A DNA stretch of 64,000 bases from Methylobacterium sp. 17Sr1-1 (lineage in GTDB: Bacteria; Pseudomonadota; Alphaproteobacteria; Rhizobiales; Beijerinckiaceae): NCBI RefSeq assembly GCF_003173775.1, contig NZ_CP029552.1, positions 5,911,001-5,975,000 of the forward strand, written 5' to 3'. The notes beneath the pieces were generated by a model. That model worked only from the letters and a program-made list of their open reading frames with translations, ran no database searches and had not been told where the DNA came from. The position numbers were made by a program, and so were the translations under genes. Of the stretch, positions 23,227 through 31,019 are shown one piece after another (the first letter of the stretch is position 1; every line of letters starts with the position of its first letter).

Positions 23227-24632
23227 GCCTGCGCCATCTCGCCGATCGCCGCGAGCTTGGCGTGGTAGGCCGACCAGTCGTCGGCGGCCGCGATCGGCGC
23301 CCACAGGGCCTCGACCTCGTCGATCAGCATCGTGCAGGGCGTCTCCTTCGCGAAGTACGGATGGTCGAGCCGCGCCGCCGGATCGGGCGAGAGCGGTTCG
23401 AGCGCCCGGCGCACCCGCGCGAAGCCTTCACCCGTGTAATGCGCCGCGGCCGGGCTGCGGGCCGCCCGCGCCTCGCTCGCCAGCCCGCCGTACCAGTCGA
23501 AGAAGACCTGCTCGAACGGCGCCCGGCTCTGCTGCAGGAAGGCCCAGAACGCGCCGACGAGGGCGTGCATCGCCGTCTCGTCCGCCGGCACCGCGAGGCC
23601 GAGGCGGCGCAGGATCGCACCCGCGAAGGCCTCCTGCAGGGCCGGGCCGTAGGCGTCCATGGCGCTCCCCAGCCGCGCCTCGTCGGAGAGCGGCAGCAGG
23701 CATTCGGCGAGCCGCGCCAGGTTCCACCCCAGGGCCTCCGGCTGGCGGCCGAACGCGTAGAGGCCGTGTTCGTCGAAATAGGCGGCGGTGAAGGCCGGAT
23801 CGTTCACCGGGGCGAAGCGCCAGGGGCCGTAATCGAAGCTCTCGCCGGTCACGTTGATGTTGTCGGTGTTGAGCACGCCGTGGACGAAGCCCGCCGCCAT
23901 CCATTGCGCGCCCATCCGGGCAACCCTTCGGCAGACATCGGCGAGGAAGGCCGCCGCCCGGTCGCCCGGGTCGTCGCGCCAGACGTCCGGCCGGTAGGTG
24001 CGGATCGTGTGGTCGAGGAGCCGGAGCAGGTTGTCGCGGTCGTCGTAGGCGCGGAAGCGCTGGAACGTGCCGATGCGGAGATGCGAGTGGCTGAGCCGCA
24101 CCAGCACCGCCGAGCGGGTCGGCGACGGCTCGTCGCCGCGGATCAGCGCCTCCCCGGTCTCGATCAGGCTGAACGACTTCGAGGTCTCGACGCCGAGCGC
24201 CTCCAGCATCGTGGTCGCCAGCACCTCGCGCACCCCGCCCTTGAGCGTCAGGCGTCCGTCGGCGGTACGCGACCACGGCGTCTGGCCGCTGCCCTTCGTG
24301 CCGAGATCGAGCAGGCGCCCGTCCCGGAGGTCGTGGAGTTGGGCGAACAGGAACCCGCGGCCGTCGCCGAGATCCGGGTTGTAGCTGCGGAACTGGTGGC
24401 CGTGGTAGCGCAAGGCCAGCGGCTCGGGAAAGCTGCCCGGCAGGGGTTGGAACCGGCCGAAATGCGCGATCCACTCCTCGTCCGTGAGGGCGCCCAGGCC
24501 GACGCGCTCGGCCCAGGGCTGGTTGCGGTGGCGCAGGATATGGGCCGGGAAGCGGGCGGGCGCGACGACGTCGTAGAAGTCGGGGCCGAGATCGGCGTGA
24601 CGGCGCGACGGGCGAAGGGAGGGGGCCGGCAT
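23199..24632 (-). CDS. selO: protein adenylyltransferase SelO (YdiU/UPF0061)
   Basis: 477 residues from the ATG at 24632 (GAGG 6 nt upstream); a longer frame to 24788 has no family match. The pseudokinase-fold signatures are clear: DFYDVVAPARFP, GHQFRSYNPDLGDGRG, the P-loop-like LGTKGSGQTPWSR, HGVLNTDNINVTGESFDYGPW and RNPQ-like region replaced here by HPYFAKETPC. SelO transfers AMP from ATP to Ser/Thr/Tyr of target proteins, linked to redox homeostasis. The tail overlaps the convergent peptide-binding protein gene by 28 bp, so both C-termini are encoded by the same DNA. Confidence 0.94.
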   Translation of the reverse strand: MPAPSLRPSRRHADLGPDFYDVVAPARFPAHILRHRNQPWAERVGLGALTDEEWIAHFGRFQPLPGSFPEPLALRYHGHQFRSYNPDLGDGRGFLFAQLHDLRDGRLLDLGTKGSGQTPWSRTADGRLTLKGGVREVLATTMLEALGVETSKSFSLIETGEALIRGDEPSPTRSAVLVRLSHSHLRIGTFQRFRAYDDRDNLLRLLDHTIRTYRPDVWRDDPGDRAAAFLADVCRRVARMGAQWMAAGFVHGVLNTDNINVTGESFDYGPWRFAPVNDPAFTAAYFDEHGLYAFGRQPEALGWNLARLAECLLPLSDEARLGSAMDAYGPALQEAFAGAILRRLGLAVPADETAMHALVGAFWAFLQQSRAPFEQVFFDWYGGLASEARAARSPAAAHYTGEGFARVRRALEPLSPDPAARLDHPYFAKETPCTMLIDEVEALWAPIAAADDWSAYHAKLAAIGEMAQAYGTEPAAP

Positions 24633-25051
24633 CGGGACCTCGGCGGACGGAAGGGGGTGAGTGAAGCACGGGAGCAGGACAGGCAACGCGTCGCGGCTTC
24701 GGCGGGGTCCCGCGCGGATGCACCCGTGGTGTTGGACCCCTGCCCGTGTCGCGCGGGGCCGTGCTCGCGGGTACGAGACCGTGCTCATACGCCACAGTGA
24801 TGCGCGATGGACACGGGGAAAAGATGCCGAATCGGGCTGTCAATCCGCGCCGCGACGTGAGAAAGTAACCCCCGTCATCGCCACGCGTGGCAGATCCGCC
24901 TTGCGGTACGGTCTGAGTTGCGTCAGGAGTGTGGCGGTCATCTTGGTCACCGCAGCCGGGAATGGAACGATCTCGAGGCGTCGGCTGTCAGGCACAGAGC
25001 GCACCGGGGTACAAGGGTGGTCGGCGGTTTTTACGTTTTGGCGAGCTTCTA
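24633..25051. other. divergent upstream region of selO and the cold-shock gene
   Basis: About 420 bp. The part from about 24900 is probably the promoter and long 5' leader of the cold-shock gene, a leader type that often folds as a thermosensor. I could not fix a start site. No gene is recognised. Confidence 0.5.
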
Positions 25052-25825
25052 ATGGGACGTGGTCGTGATTTCAGGGAGCCGCGCCGTCGCGGCTTCGACG
25101 AGGGTGGTGGCGAGCCGCGGTGGCCTGACCAGGCGCCGCAGGGCAGCAGCTACGGCGGTGGCTACGGTGGCGGTGGCGGCGGCTACGGTGGTGGCGGCGG
25201 TGGTGGTTACGGCGGCGGCGGCTTCGGCGGCGGCGGCGGTGGCTTCGACCGCGGCGGACCGCGCGGCGCTGCCCCCTCGGGGCCGGAGCGTGACGCGACG
25301 GTCAAGTGGTTCAACAAGGAGAAGGGCTTCGGCTTCGTCGAGCTCGGCGACGGCTCGGGCGACGCCTTCCTCCACATCCGCGCCGTCGAGGCGGCCGGTC
25401 ATGCCGATCTGATGCCGGGCACCCGCCTGACCGTCCAGACGGCGCAGGGCCAGAAGGGCCCGCAGGTGACCAACATCACCAGCGTGGACACCAGCACGGC
25501 CGAGGCTCCGGTCCGTCGCGATCCCCGTCCGCCGCGCAGCGGCGGCTTCGGTGGCGGCGGCTTCGGCGATCGTCCCGAGCGCGGTGGCGGCGGTGGCCGC
25601 TTCGCCTCCGGTCCGTCGACCGAGATGAGCGGCACCGTGAAGTGGTACGACCCCGCCAAGGGCTTCGGCTTCGTCTCGGTGAATGACGGCGGCAAGGACG
25701 TCTTCATCCATCGCTCGGCGCTCGCCCGCGCCGGCCTCGAGTCCCTCGCCGAGGGCCAGCCCGTCACCATGGGCGTGGTCGAGGGCATGAAGGGCCGCGA
25801 GGCTCAGAGCATCAGCGTGGACTGA
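25052..25825 (+). CDS. two-domain cold-shock protein with N-terminal Gly/Tyr-rich tail
   Basis: 257 residues from the ATG at 25052; the frame is open from 24929 but the upstream residues are not protein-like. Residues 1-75 are disordered and Gly-rich (repeated YGGGG, FGGGG, with RG and RGG). The first cold-shock domain (about 80-145) has KGFGFVEL and DAFLHI; a Gly/Arg linker (about 155-190) is followed by the second domain (about 190-257) with KGFGFVSV and DVFIHR. Both RNP1 and RNP2 motifs are intact. It should bind single-stranded RNA/DNA as an RNA chaperone. Double-CSD proteins are usual in this order; the long RGG/YGG tail is not. Ends at a strong terminator. Confidence 0.94.
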   Translation: MGRGRDFREPRRRGFDEGGGEPRWPDQAPQGSSYGGGYGGGGGGYGGGGGGGYGGGGFGGGGGGFDRGGPRGAAPSGPERDATVKWFNKEKGFGFVELGDGSGDAFLHIRAVEAAGHADLMPGTRLTVQTAQGQKGPQVTNITSVDTSTAEAPVRRDPRPPRSGGFGGGGFGDRPERGGGGGRFASGPSTEMSGTVKWYDPAKGFGFVSVNDGGKDVFIHRSALARAGLESLAEGQPVTMGVVEGMKGREAQSISVD

Positions 25826-25831
25826 TCCTCG

Positions 25832-26155
25832 GTGCGTTGTCGCACGAGTGATCGATCGACACGGACGGAGCGGTGGCCCCTGGCCACCGCTCCTTTCCGT
25901 TTGTGCGCCGTCCTGATCGGTCTCGCCGTGGCGGGTGCCCTGTCCGGCCCGGCGGCGGCGGAGGACTTCACCGGCTTCTATGCCGGGGTCAATGCGGGCT
26001 ACGGCTGGGGCAAGGCGCATCGCGAGGGCAGGACGCCCGGCACGCCCCTCCCCGCCTGGGACAAGCCGCAGGACGCCGACGGCCTGCCGCCGAGCGCCGC
26101 CCGGGCCGCCGACCGCAATCCCGCTCTGTCCGGGTCGAGGAGCGGCGCGCGCTGA
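25832..26155 (+). CDS. short secreted protein resembling the N-terminus of an Omp25/31-type beta-barrel
   Basis: Up to 107 residues from a GTG at 25832; a TTG at 25901 is an alternative. The start is doubtful because the terminator hairpin 25867-25896 lies inside the longer form. A signal peptide (LCAVLIGLAVAGALSGPAAA) is followed by EDFTGFYAGVNAGYGWGKA, the first strand of small outer-membrane barrels, but then the protein runs out in a Pro/Arg-rich tail. It is either a truncated porin-like gene or a short member of a lineage family. Confidence 0.42.
   Translation: MRCRTSDRSTRTERWPLATAPFRLCAVLIGLAVAGALSGPAAAEDFTGFYAGVNAGYGWGKAHREGRTPGTPLPAWDKPQDADGLPPSAARAADRNPALSGSRSGAR
25867..25896 (+). 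terminator. rho-independent terminator of the cold-shock gene
   Basis: GGAGCGGTGGCC (25867-25878), loop CCT, GGCCACCGCTCC (25882-25893), then TTT. A perfect 12-bp stem about 40 nt after the stop codon. Confidence 0.8.
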
Positions 26156-26207
26156 GCGTGCGGGCCGCGCGGCTGTTTTCGCGGGGCGGCCGGTCGGCGC
26201 GGGCGCT

Positions 26208-26663
26208 TCACGCGTCGTACTGCTTCAGAACCGCGACCTCCGCGAAGGGGGCCGGCCACAAGACGATCCGGTACTGGTCCTGGCCGTCGAGACCGTCCGG
26301 GCTGATCGTGCCGAGGCCGCCATGCTCGACCCTCACCCGGTAGGTGCCGGGAGTCACCGGGACGACGTCGACCGACCCGCCCGTGCATTCATGGATCTCC
26401 AGCCGCCCGGAGGGAAGGGCGAGGCTCGCCTCCGCGACGTGATCCCAGCGATCCAGGTCGAGGGGCGGGGCGTCCGATACGACCTCGATCTCGACGGGCA
26501 CTTCCATGTTCCGCTCGGGCTGGACGACGACCACGTGGGGCGCCGCCTTGATCCGGCGGGCGACGTCCGCGTCGGTGAAGTCCGTCGGCGCATCGGGACT
26601 CGTCCCGTGATCCCACAGGTAGAACTGATGGTAGTCGGCGACGATGCGGTACTGCCTGACCAT
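26208..26663 (-). CDS. uncharacterised conserved protein (YHQFYLWD type)
   Basis: 151 residues from the ATG at 26663 rather than the longer frame to 26831. A compact beta-rich protein with VADYHQFYLWD, APHVVVVQP, NMEVPVEIEV, WDHVAEASL, PSGRLEIHECTGG and PGTYRVRVEHGGL. I recall proteins of this pattern from many bacteria but know no function; some resemblance to ComJ-like proteins is possible. Cytosolic, single gene, divergent from the small helical protein at 26817. Confidence 0.75.
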   Translation of the reverse strand: MVRQYRIVADYHQFYLWDHGTSPDAPTDFTDADVARRIKAAPHVVVVQPERNMEVPVEIEVVSDAPPLDLDRWDHVAEASLALPSGRLEIHECTGGSVDVVPVTPGTYRVRVEHGGLGTISPDGLDGQDQYRIVLWPAPFAEVAVLKQYDA

Positions 26664-26816
26664 CGCGTGGATTCCGTGCACCGCTGAGCCGATCGGCGGC
26701 TCGCGTCGAAAAATGCTGTAGGGCGACGCTGCCGCGGGGCAAGCGCAGGCGTGCGGAACCGCCGCGCTTGTGGCATGGTGCCGGCCGAACCCAACCGGGC
26801 TCGGGACCCCTCCACC

Positions 26817-27017
26817 ATGACCAGTGTTCACGACGTCACCCCGGACCAGCTGCGCGGGCTGGAAGCTGCCGGCGAGGCCGCGCTCAACGCCGCGCTCGGC
26901 CGCCTCTCGGCCCGCGAGCGCGAGGCCTACTGGGCCTCGGTGCGCCGCGCCTACAACGCGCCCTACAACGACGCGGTGAAGAAGCCGCGGACGGGAAGCG
27001 CGGCCGCGCGGGCCTGA
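26817..27017 (+). CDS. small helical protein of unknown function
   Basis: 66 residues, ATG at 26817. A single helical stretch (DVTPDQLRGLEAAGEAALNA, then LSAREREAYWASVRRAYNA) with a basic tail. No known domain. Codon use fits the neighbours. It is the first of two small genes on this strand. Confidence 0.55.
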   Translation: MTSVHDVTPDQLRGLEAAGEAALNAALGRLSAREREAYWASVRRAYNAPYNDAVKKPRTGSAAARA

Positions 27018-27091
27018 CGGCCGGATCCGCCCGCGAGCGGGGCGGCGTCTCGTCCTGACCCGCCTCGGTCCACCGGAAACAGGTGCGATTC

Positions 27092-27355
27092 ATGAAGACA
27101 GCCGCGATCTCCGTCCTGCTGCTGCTGGCCGGCGCGACGCCCGTTCTGGCGCAGTCCTGCGACGAGTTCTGGTATCAGCGGAACATGATCTTCAAGGAGG
27201 CGGGCTACTGCTTCAAGACCGCCAAGGCGATCCGGAACTTCGGCAATGCCGGCTGCCGCTACGACGATCAGGCCGACGTGCCTCTGTCCGCGCGGCAGCG
27301 CGCCGAGATCGCCGAGATCGCCTCGATGGAGCGGGCGATGCGGTGTGCCCCGTGA
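27092..27355 (+). CDS. secreted YARHG-domain protein
   Basis: 87 residues from the ATG at 27092. The signal peptide MKTAAISVLLLLAGATPVLA is followed by SCDEFWYQRNMIFKEAGYC, FKTAKAIRNFGNAGC and DVPLSARQRAEI, the YARHG domain, with four Cys likely disulfide-bonded. These small proteins are exported; their role is not known. Single domain, full length. Confidence 0.85.
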   Translation: MKTAAISVLLLLAGATPVLAQSCDEFWYQRNMIFKEAGYCFKTAKAIRNFGNAGCRYDDQADVPLSARQRAEIAEIASMERAMRCAP

Positions 27356-27363
27356 TCGCATCA

Positions 27364-27593
27364 ACCCTCCCCCTCTGCGGGGGAGGGCGCCCGGCGTAGC
27401 CGGGCGGGAGAGGGGAACCACGCTTCCGGAGAGGTCGCGACCCCGATGAAGGGCGCCCCCTGGAACAGCGTCGCGCTGCCCCCTCCCGGCCCCTGCCGAC
27501 GCGGGGACCACCCTCCCCCGATCCAAGTCGGGCTTGCTGACTTGGGCACGTGGATGCGGATCTCGGGCAAGCCCAAGATCCGTGGGGGAGGGT
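27364..27593. repeat. cluster of two palindromic extragenic repeats
   Basis: One palindrome (27364-27416) is built from CCCTCCCCCTCT/GGGGGAGGG and GGGCGCCCGGC-type arms. A second has ACCCTCCCCCGATC (about 27509-27522) mirrored by GATCCGTGGGGGAGGGT (27577-27593) with a nested GGGCTTGC/GCAAGCCC pair. Both lie between the YARHG gene and convergent ppa. Confidence 0.55.
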
Positions 27594-27648
27594 TCGCGTT
27601 GCGGCCCTCGCAGAAGCGGAGGCAGGCGCAAAGGGCGCCCGCTCCTCC

Positions 27649-28182
27649 TCACTTCGCCTTGTTGGCCCGCTCGATACCCTCGAGGATCAAGCGCTGCGCC
27701 TCGGCCTTGTCGCCCCAGCGCACGATCTTGACCCACTTGCCGGGCTCGAGATCCTTGTAGTGCTCGAAGAAGTGCTGGATCTGGTGGATCGTGATGTCGG
27801 GCAGGTCGGTGTAGTTCTCGATCCGGTCGTAGCGCTTGGTCAGGTTGCGCGACGGGACGGCGATGATCTTCTCGTCCTCGCCGGCATTGTCCTCCATCAC
27901 CAGCACGCCGACCGGGCGCACGCTCATCACGGCGCCGGGGACGATCGCCCGGGTGTTGGCGATCAGCACGTCGCACGGGTCGCCGTCGCCCGACAGCGTG
28001 TGCGGAATGAAGCCGTAGTTCCCCGGGTAATGCATCGCGGTGTAGAGGAACCGGTCGACGATCAGCGTCCCGGCCTCCTTGTCCATCTCGTACTTGATCG
28101 GCTCGCCGCCGACCGGAACCTCGATGACGACGTTGACGTCTTCGGGCGGGTTCTTGCCGATGGAGATGGCATCGAGGCGCAT
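27649..28182 (-). CDS. ppa: inorganic pyrophosphatase (family I)
   Basis: 177 residues from the ATG at 28182 (AGGGAG upstream); a TTG two codons earlier is less likely. The signature DGDPCDVLI with its metal-binding aspartates, the motif [11 protein letters not shown] and the region [15 protein letters not shown] are present. It hydrolyses pyrophosphate in the cytosol and is essential in most bacteria. Single gene. Confidence 0.97.
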   Translation of the reverse strand: MRLDAISIGKNPPEDVNVVIEVPVGGEPIKYEMDKEAGTLIVDRFLYTAMHYPGNYGFIPHTLSGDGDPCDVLIANTRAIVPGAVMSVRPVGVLVMEDNAGEDEKIIAVPSRNLTKRYDRIENYTDLPDITIHQIQHFFEHYKDLEPGKWVKIVRWGDKAEAQRLILEGIERANKAK

Positions 28183-28516
28183 GAGCAAACTCCCTGCAAG
28201 GGCGCGAATGCCCCTGAATGGCGCGGTCCTGAGTGTCTCTCACGAAGCTTCCACGGTCGCCGCCGTTGCTCGCCGTGGCGGCGTCAGCGCAGCAGGAGCT
28301 TCGTGAGGTGCACTTAGAGGGACGCGGGCGCCCGCACAAGCGCCGGGACGCAACGGTCGCCGTGACAGTCGAGGACAAGTTCCGCCGCGGCCGGGCGGCG
28401 GGCGACGACCGTCGCCCCCGCGCCCGCTGCTGCAGATGACCCCGGATTGGGCAGTCGCCCGCCTCCGTGGTCACCGAAGAGGCAGGACCGCTCCGCCGGG
28501 GAGCCGCTCCCTTCCG
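28183..28516. other. upstream region of ppa, no gene recognised
   Basis: About 330 bp between the ppa start and the 3' end of the acetyltransferase gene. It includes the ppa promoter, which I could not place, and GC-rich frames without protein character. Confidence 0.45.
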
Positions 28517-29023
28517 TCAGCCGAACAGGTAGGCGACCTTGTGCAGGTCGGCGCCGGCGATGCGGTCGGTCGCCTCGGCCACTACGCGCCCGCCCATCCG
28601 CTCGTAGAAGTCCCGCGCCCGATCGTTCTCGGCGAGCGACCACACCGCGACCCGGCGCACGTCCCGGTCGGCGAGGTCGTTGCGCACCGCCCGGAACAGC
28701 CGGGTGCCGTAGCCGAGACCCTGGTAGGTCGGCGCGAGATAGATCTCGTCGATCTCGCCCTCGGCCTTCAGCCCCCGGTCGCGGCAGCGGCCGTAGGAGA
28801 CGTAGCCGATGACGCTCTCACCCAACTCCAGCACCACCAGCGGCCGGTTGCGGCCGATGGTGGAGCGCCACCAGCGCGGCCCGCGCCGGGCCAGCATCCG
28901 GTCGAGGGCGACGCCCGGGATGATGCCCTGATAGGCCTCGCGCCAGGCGGCGTCGAAGATCTCCGACAGCATCCCGGCATCCTGGTCCCGGGCCCGGCGA
29001 ATGCTGACGACCTGAGTGCTCAC
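28517..29023 (-). CDS. GNAT-family N-acetyltransferase
   Basis: 168 residues, GTG start at 29021-29023 with GGGGAAGG upstream. Acetyl-CoA site in the order EIDEIYLAPTYQGLGYGTRLF (motif A), then AVWSLAENDRARDFYERMG (motif B). The substrate is not predictable; protein N-termini, amino acids or antibiotics are all acetylated by this fold. Single gene between hairpin repeats. Confidence 0.9.
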   Translation of the reverse strand: MSTQVVSIRRARDQDAGMLSEIFDAAWREAYQGIIPGVALDRMLARRGPRWWRSTIGRNRPLVVLELGESVIGYVSYGRCRDRGLKAEGEIDEIYLAPTYQGLGYGTRLFRAVRNDLADRDVRRVAVWSLAENDRARDFYERMGGRVVAEATDRIAGADLHKVAYLFG

Positions 29024-29106
29024 GGCCTTCCCCCTCGATTGTTAAAGCATTGTCCGACGAGGCGGATACCCGCCCGTCGAAGAAAATGCGGCAAAATCAA
29101 AGACCT

Positions 29107-29145
29107 AGAGCACCAGCCGATTGCAACGCGATCGGCTGGTGCTCT
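29107..29145. repeat. 15-bp-arm hairpin repeat (AGAGCACCAGCCGAT)
   Basis: AGAGCACCAGCCGAT (29107-29121), a 9-nt loop, then ATCGGCTGGTGCTCT (29131-29145): a perfect stem. It has no T-run and sits between divergent genes, so it is an extragenic palindrome, not a terminator. Confidence 0.7.
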
Positions 29146-29297
29146 ACCCGACGGATCGCGTCCCTACGATGCGGGGGAGGCGTCGCAAGCGCAATGCCAG
29201 GCTTGTGCGCCGGCTCATCTCCGGCGGCGTCGTTGCGGCCGGGTCACGCGGCTGATAGAGCGGCACGCTGCGCGTCACGCGAATCGCGTATTTTTCC

Positions 29298-30047
29298 TTG
29301 AAGCCAGGCGCCCTCCCCTTCGTGCTCAACCGTTTCCTTCCGCCCGAGACCCGCTACGCGCGCCGCATGGCCCGCATCGCCCGCTGGGAGCAGCCGATCG
29401 CCGGCCCGGGCGGCCGCCTGCGCGCCTGGGCCAACATGCTGCTGATCGACCACGGCGTGATCCGGCTGGCCTATCTCAACCGGCACCGGATCGGGCGCGG
29501 GATGGTCTGGCGCTCGGCCCAGCCGGCGCCCCACGATCTCGCCTGGTTCCGGCGCCAGGGCGTGCGCACGATCATCTCGCTGCGCGGCGGGCGCGAGCAC
29601 GGCTCCTGGCAGCTCCAGCGCGAGGCCTGCGAGCGCGAGGGGCTGCAGCTCGTCGAGTTCGTGATGCGCTCGCGCGAGGCGCCCGACCGGGCGACGCTGC
29701 TCGCCGCCAAGGACTTCTTCGCCGGCCTCGCCTATCCGGCGGTGCTGCACTGCAAGTCCGGCGCCGACCGGGCGGGGCTGGCCGCCGCGCTCTACCTGAT
29801 CCTGCACGAGGGCCGGCCGGTGCGCGAGGCGGCGCGCCAGCTCTCGGCGAAGTTCGGCCATTTCCGCTTCGCCAAGACCGGCATCCTCGACGCGTTCTTC
29901 GAGCGCTATCTCACCGAGGGCGAGCCGAAGGGCCTGAGCTTCCTCGACTGGGTGGAGCACGTCTACGACCCGGAGGCGCTCAAGCGCGACTTCCGCGCCG
30001 GGCTGTGGTCGGACCTGCTGGTGGACCGGCTGCTGCGGCGGGAGTGA
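29298..30047 (+). CDS. dual-specificity/tyrosine phosphatase-like protein
   Basis: About 249 residues from a TTG at 29298; GTG at 29322 and ATG at 29367 are alternatives, and none has a clear ribosome site. The catalytic loop HCKSGADRAG is the Cys-X5-Arg signature of cysteine phosphatases, preceded by the fold elements MVWRSAQPAPHDLAWFRRQG and IISLRGG. It probably removes phosphate from proteins or another phosphomonoester in the cytosol. Ends inside a strong hairpin that begins in its stop codon. Confidence 0.85.
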   Translation: MKPGALPFVLNRFLPPETRYARRMARIARWEQPIAGPGGRLRAWANMLLIDHGVIRLAYLNRHRIGRGMVWRSAQPAPHDLAWFRRQGVRTIISLRGGREHGSWQLQREACEREGLQLVEFVMRSREAPDRATLLAAKDFFAGLAYPAVLHCKSGADRAGLAAALYLILHEGRPVREAARQLSAKFGHFRFAKTGILDAFFERYLTEGEPKGLSFLDWVEHVYDPEALKRDFRAGLWSDLLVDRLLRRE

Positions 30048-30084
30048 GACGAGAACCGGACGATGATGTCCGGTTCTCGTCTCA
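30045..30084. terminator. 16-bp perfect hairpin starting in a stop codon
   Basis: TGAGACGAGAACCGGA (30045-30060), loop CGATGATG, TCCGGTTCTCGTCTCA (30069-30084). It lies between the convergent phosphatase-like and EamA genes; probably a bidirectional terminator without a long T-run. Confidence 0.65.
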
Positions 30085-30122
30085 CAAGCCCCCGCGGCGC
30101 ATGAGCGAAGGCAGCACCGGGC

Positions 30123-31019
30123 TCACCCCCGCGTCGTCAGCAGCACCCCCGCCCCGATCGCCAGGATGGCCCCGACATGGAGCGGGTCCGGCACCTCGCC
30201 GAGGACCGGGATCGCCAGCAGGGTCGCGATCACCGGCACCAGGGCGGTGAAGGCCGGGGTGCGCCGTCCGATCAGCGCCAGCGAGCGGTTGAAGGCGATG
30301 AGCGCCACCACGCTCACCATCACCCCCTGGTAGACCGCCTGGATCGCCACCTCGGCCATCGGCGCCTGCGCGAGCCGCGACACGCCCGAGAGCAGGTAGA
30401 GCGGGATGTAGGTGACGAGCGAGCCGACGCAGATCAGCGCGGTGGCGTCGACGGCCGAGAGACGCGAGCGGCGCATCCGCACCGTGCCGGCGGCCCAGAT
30501 CAGGGCCGCGGTCAGGAAGATGGCGTAGCCCAGGAGTTCGTCGGCATCGCGAAAGCCGCCGGCCAGGGTGAGGGCGCCCGCAGCGATCAGCCCGAGGCCG
30601 GCCAGCGCCAGGCGCCCCGGCCGGTCGCGCAGCACGAGGGCGCCGAGGAGGGCGGCGAAGAGCGGCATCGTGCCGGGCGTCAGCGCCGCGCCGTGGCCTG
30701 CGGGAGCAAAGCGCAGGGCGGTCGAGATCAGCAGCGCGAACGGCGCGCCTTGGGAGACGAACAGCACCGCCCCGTCGAGGACGGTCGCGCGGTTGAGGCG
30801 CAGCCCGCGCAGCCGCAAGAGCAGCACCGGCAGCAGCACGAGGCCGCCAATGCCGAAGCGCAGGGCCACGAGGTCGGCCGGGCCGAGCACGCCCCCCGCC
30901 CCCACTGCCCGGCGGGTGATGACGAACCACCCGCCCCACAGGCTGACGGCGAGGAGCGCGAAGGCGACGCCCTCCGCGAGGCGCCGCCCGGCGGGCGCCT
31001 CGGTGGCGAGCGGCCTCAC
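30123..31019 (-). CDS. EamA/DMT-family transporter
   Basis: 298 residues with about ten hydrophobic helices in two EamA repeats (residues about 18-150 and 160-295), the drug/metabolite transporter fold. Typical pieces are LLAVSLWGGWFVITRRAV and LRFGIGGLVLLPVLLL. It moves small metabolites or drugs across the inner membrane; substrate unknown. Its ATG overlaps the stop of the upstream ABC exporter by 4 nt, so the two are translationally coupled. Confidence 0.9.
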   Translation of the reverse strand: MRPLATEAPAGRRLAEGVAFALLAVSLWGGWFVITRRAVGAGGVLGPADLVALRFGIGGLVLLPVLLLRLRGLRLNRATVLDGAVLFVSQGAPFALLISTALRFAPAGHGAALTPGTMPLFAALLGALVLRDRPGRLALAGLGLIAAGALTLAGGFRDADELLGYAIFLTAALIWAAGTVRMRRSRLSAVDATALICVGSLVTYIPLYLLSGVSRLAQAPMAEVAIQAVYQGVMVSVVALIAFNRSLALIGRRTPAFTALVPVIATLLAIPVLGEVPDPLHVGAILAIGAGVLLTTRG

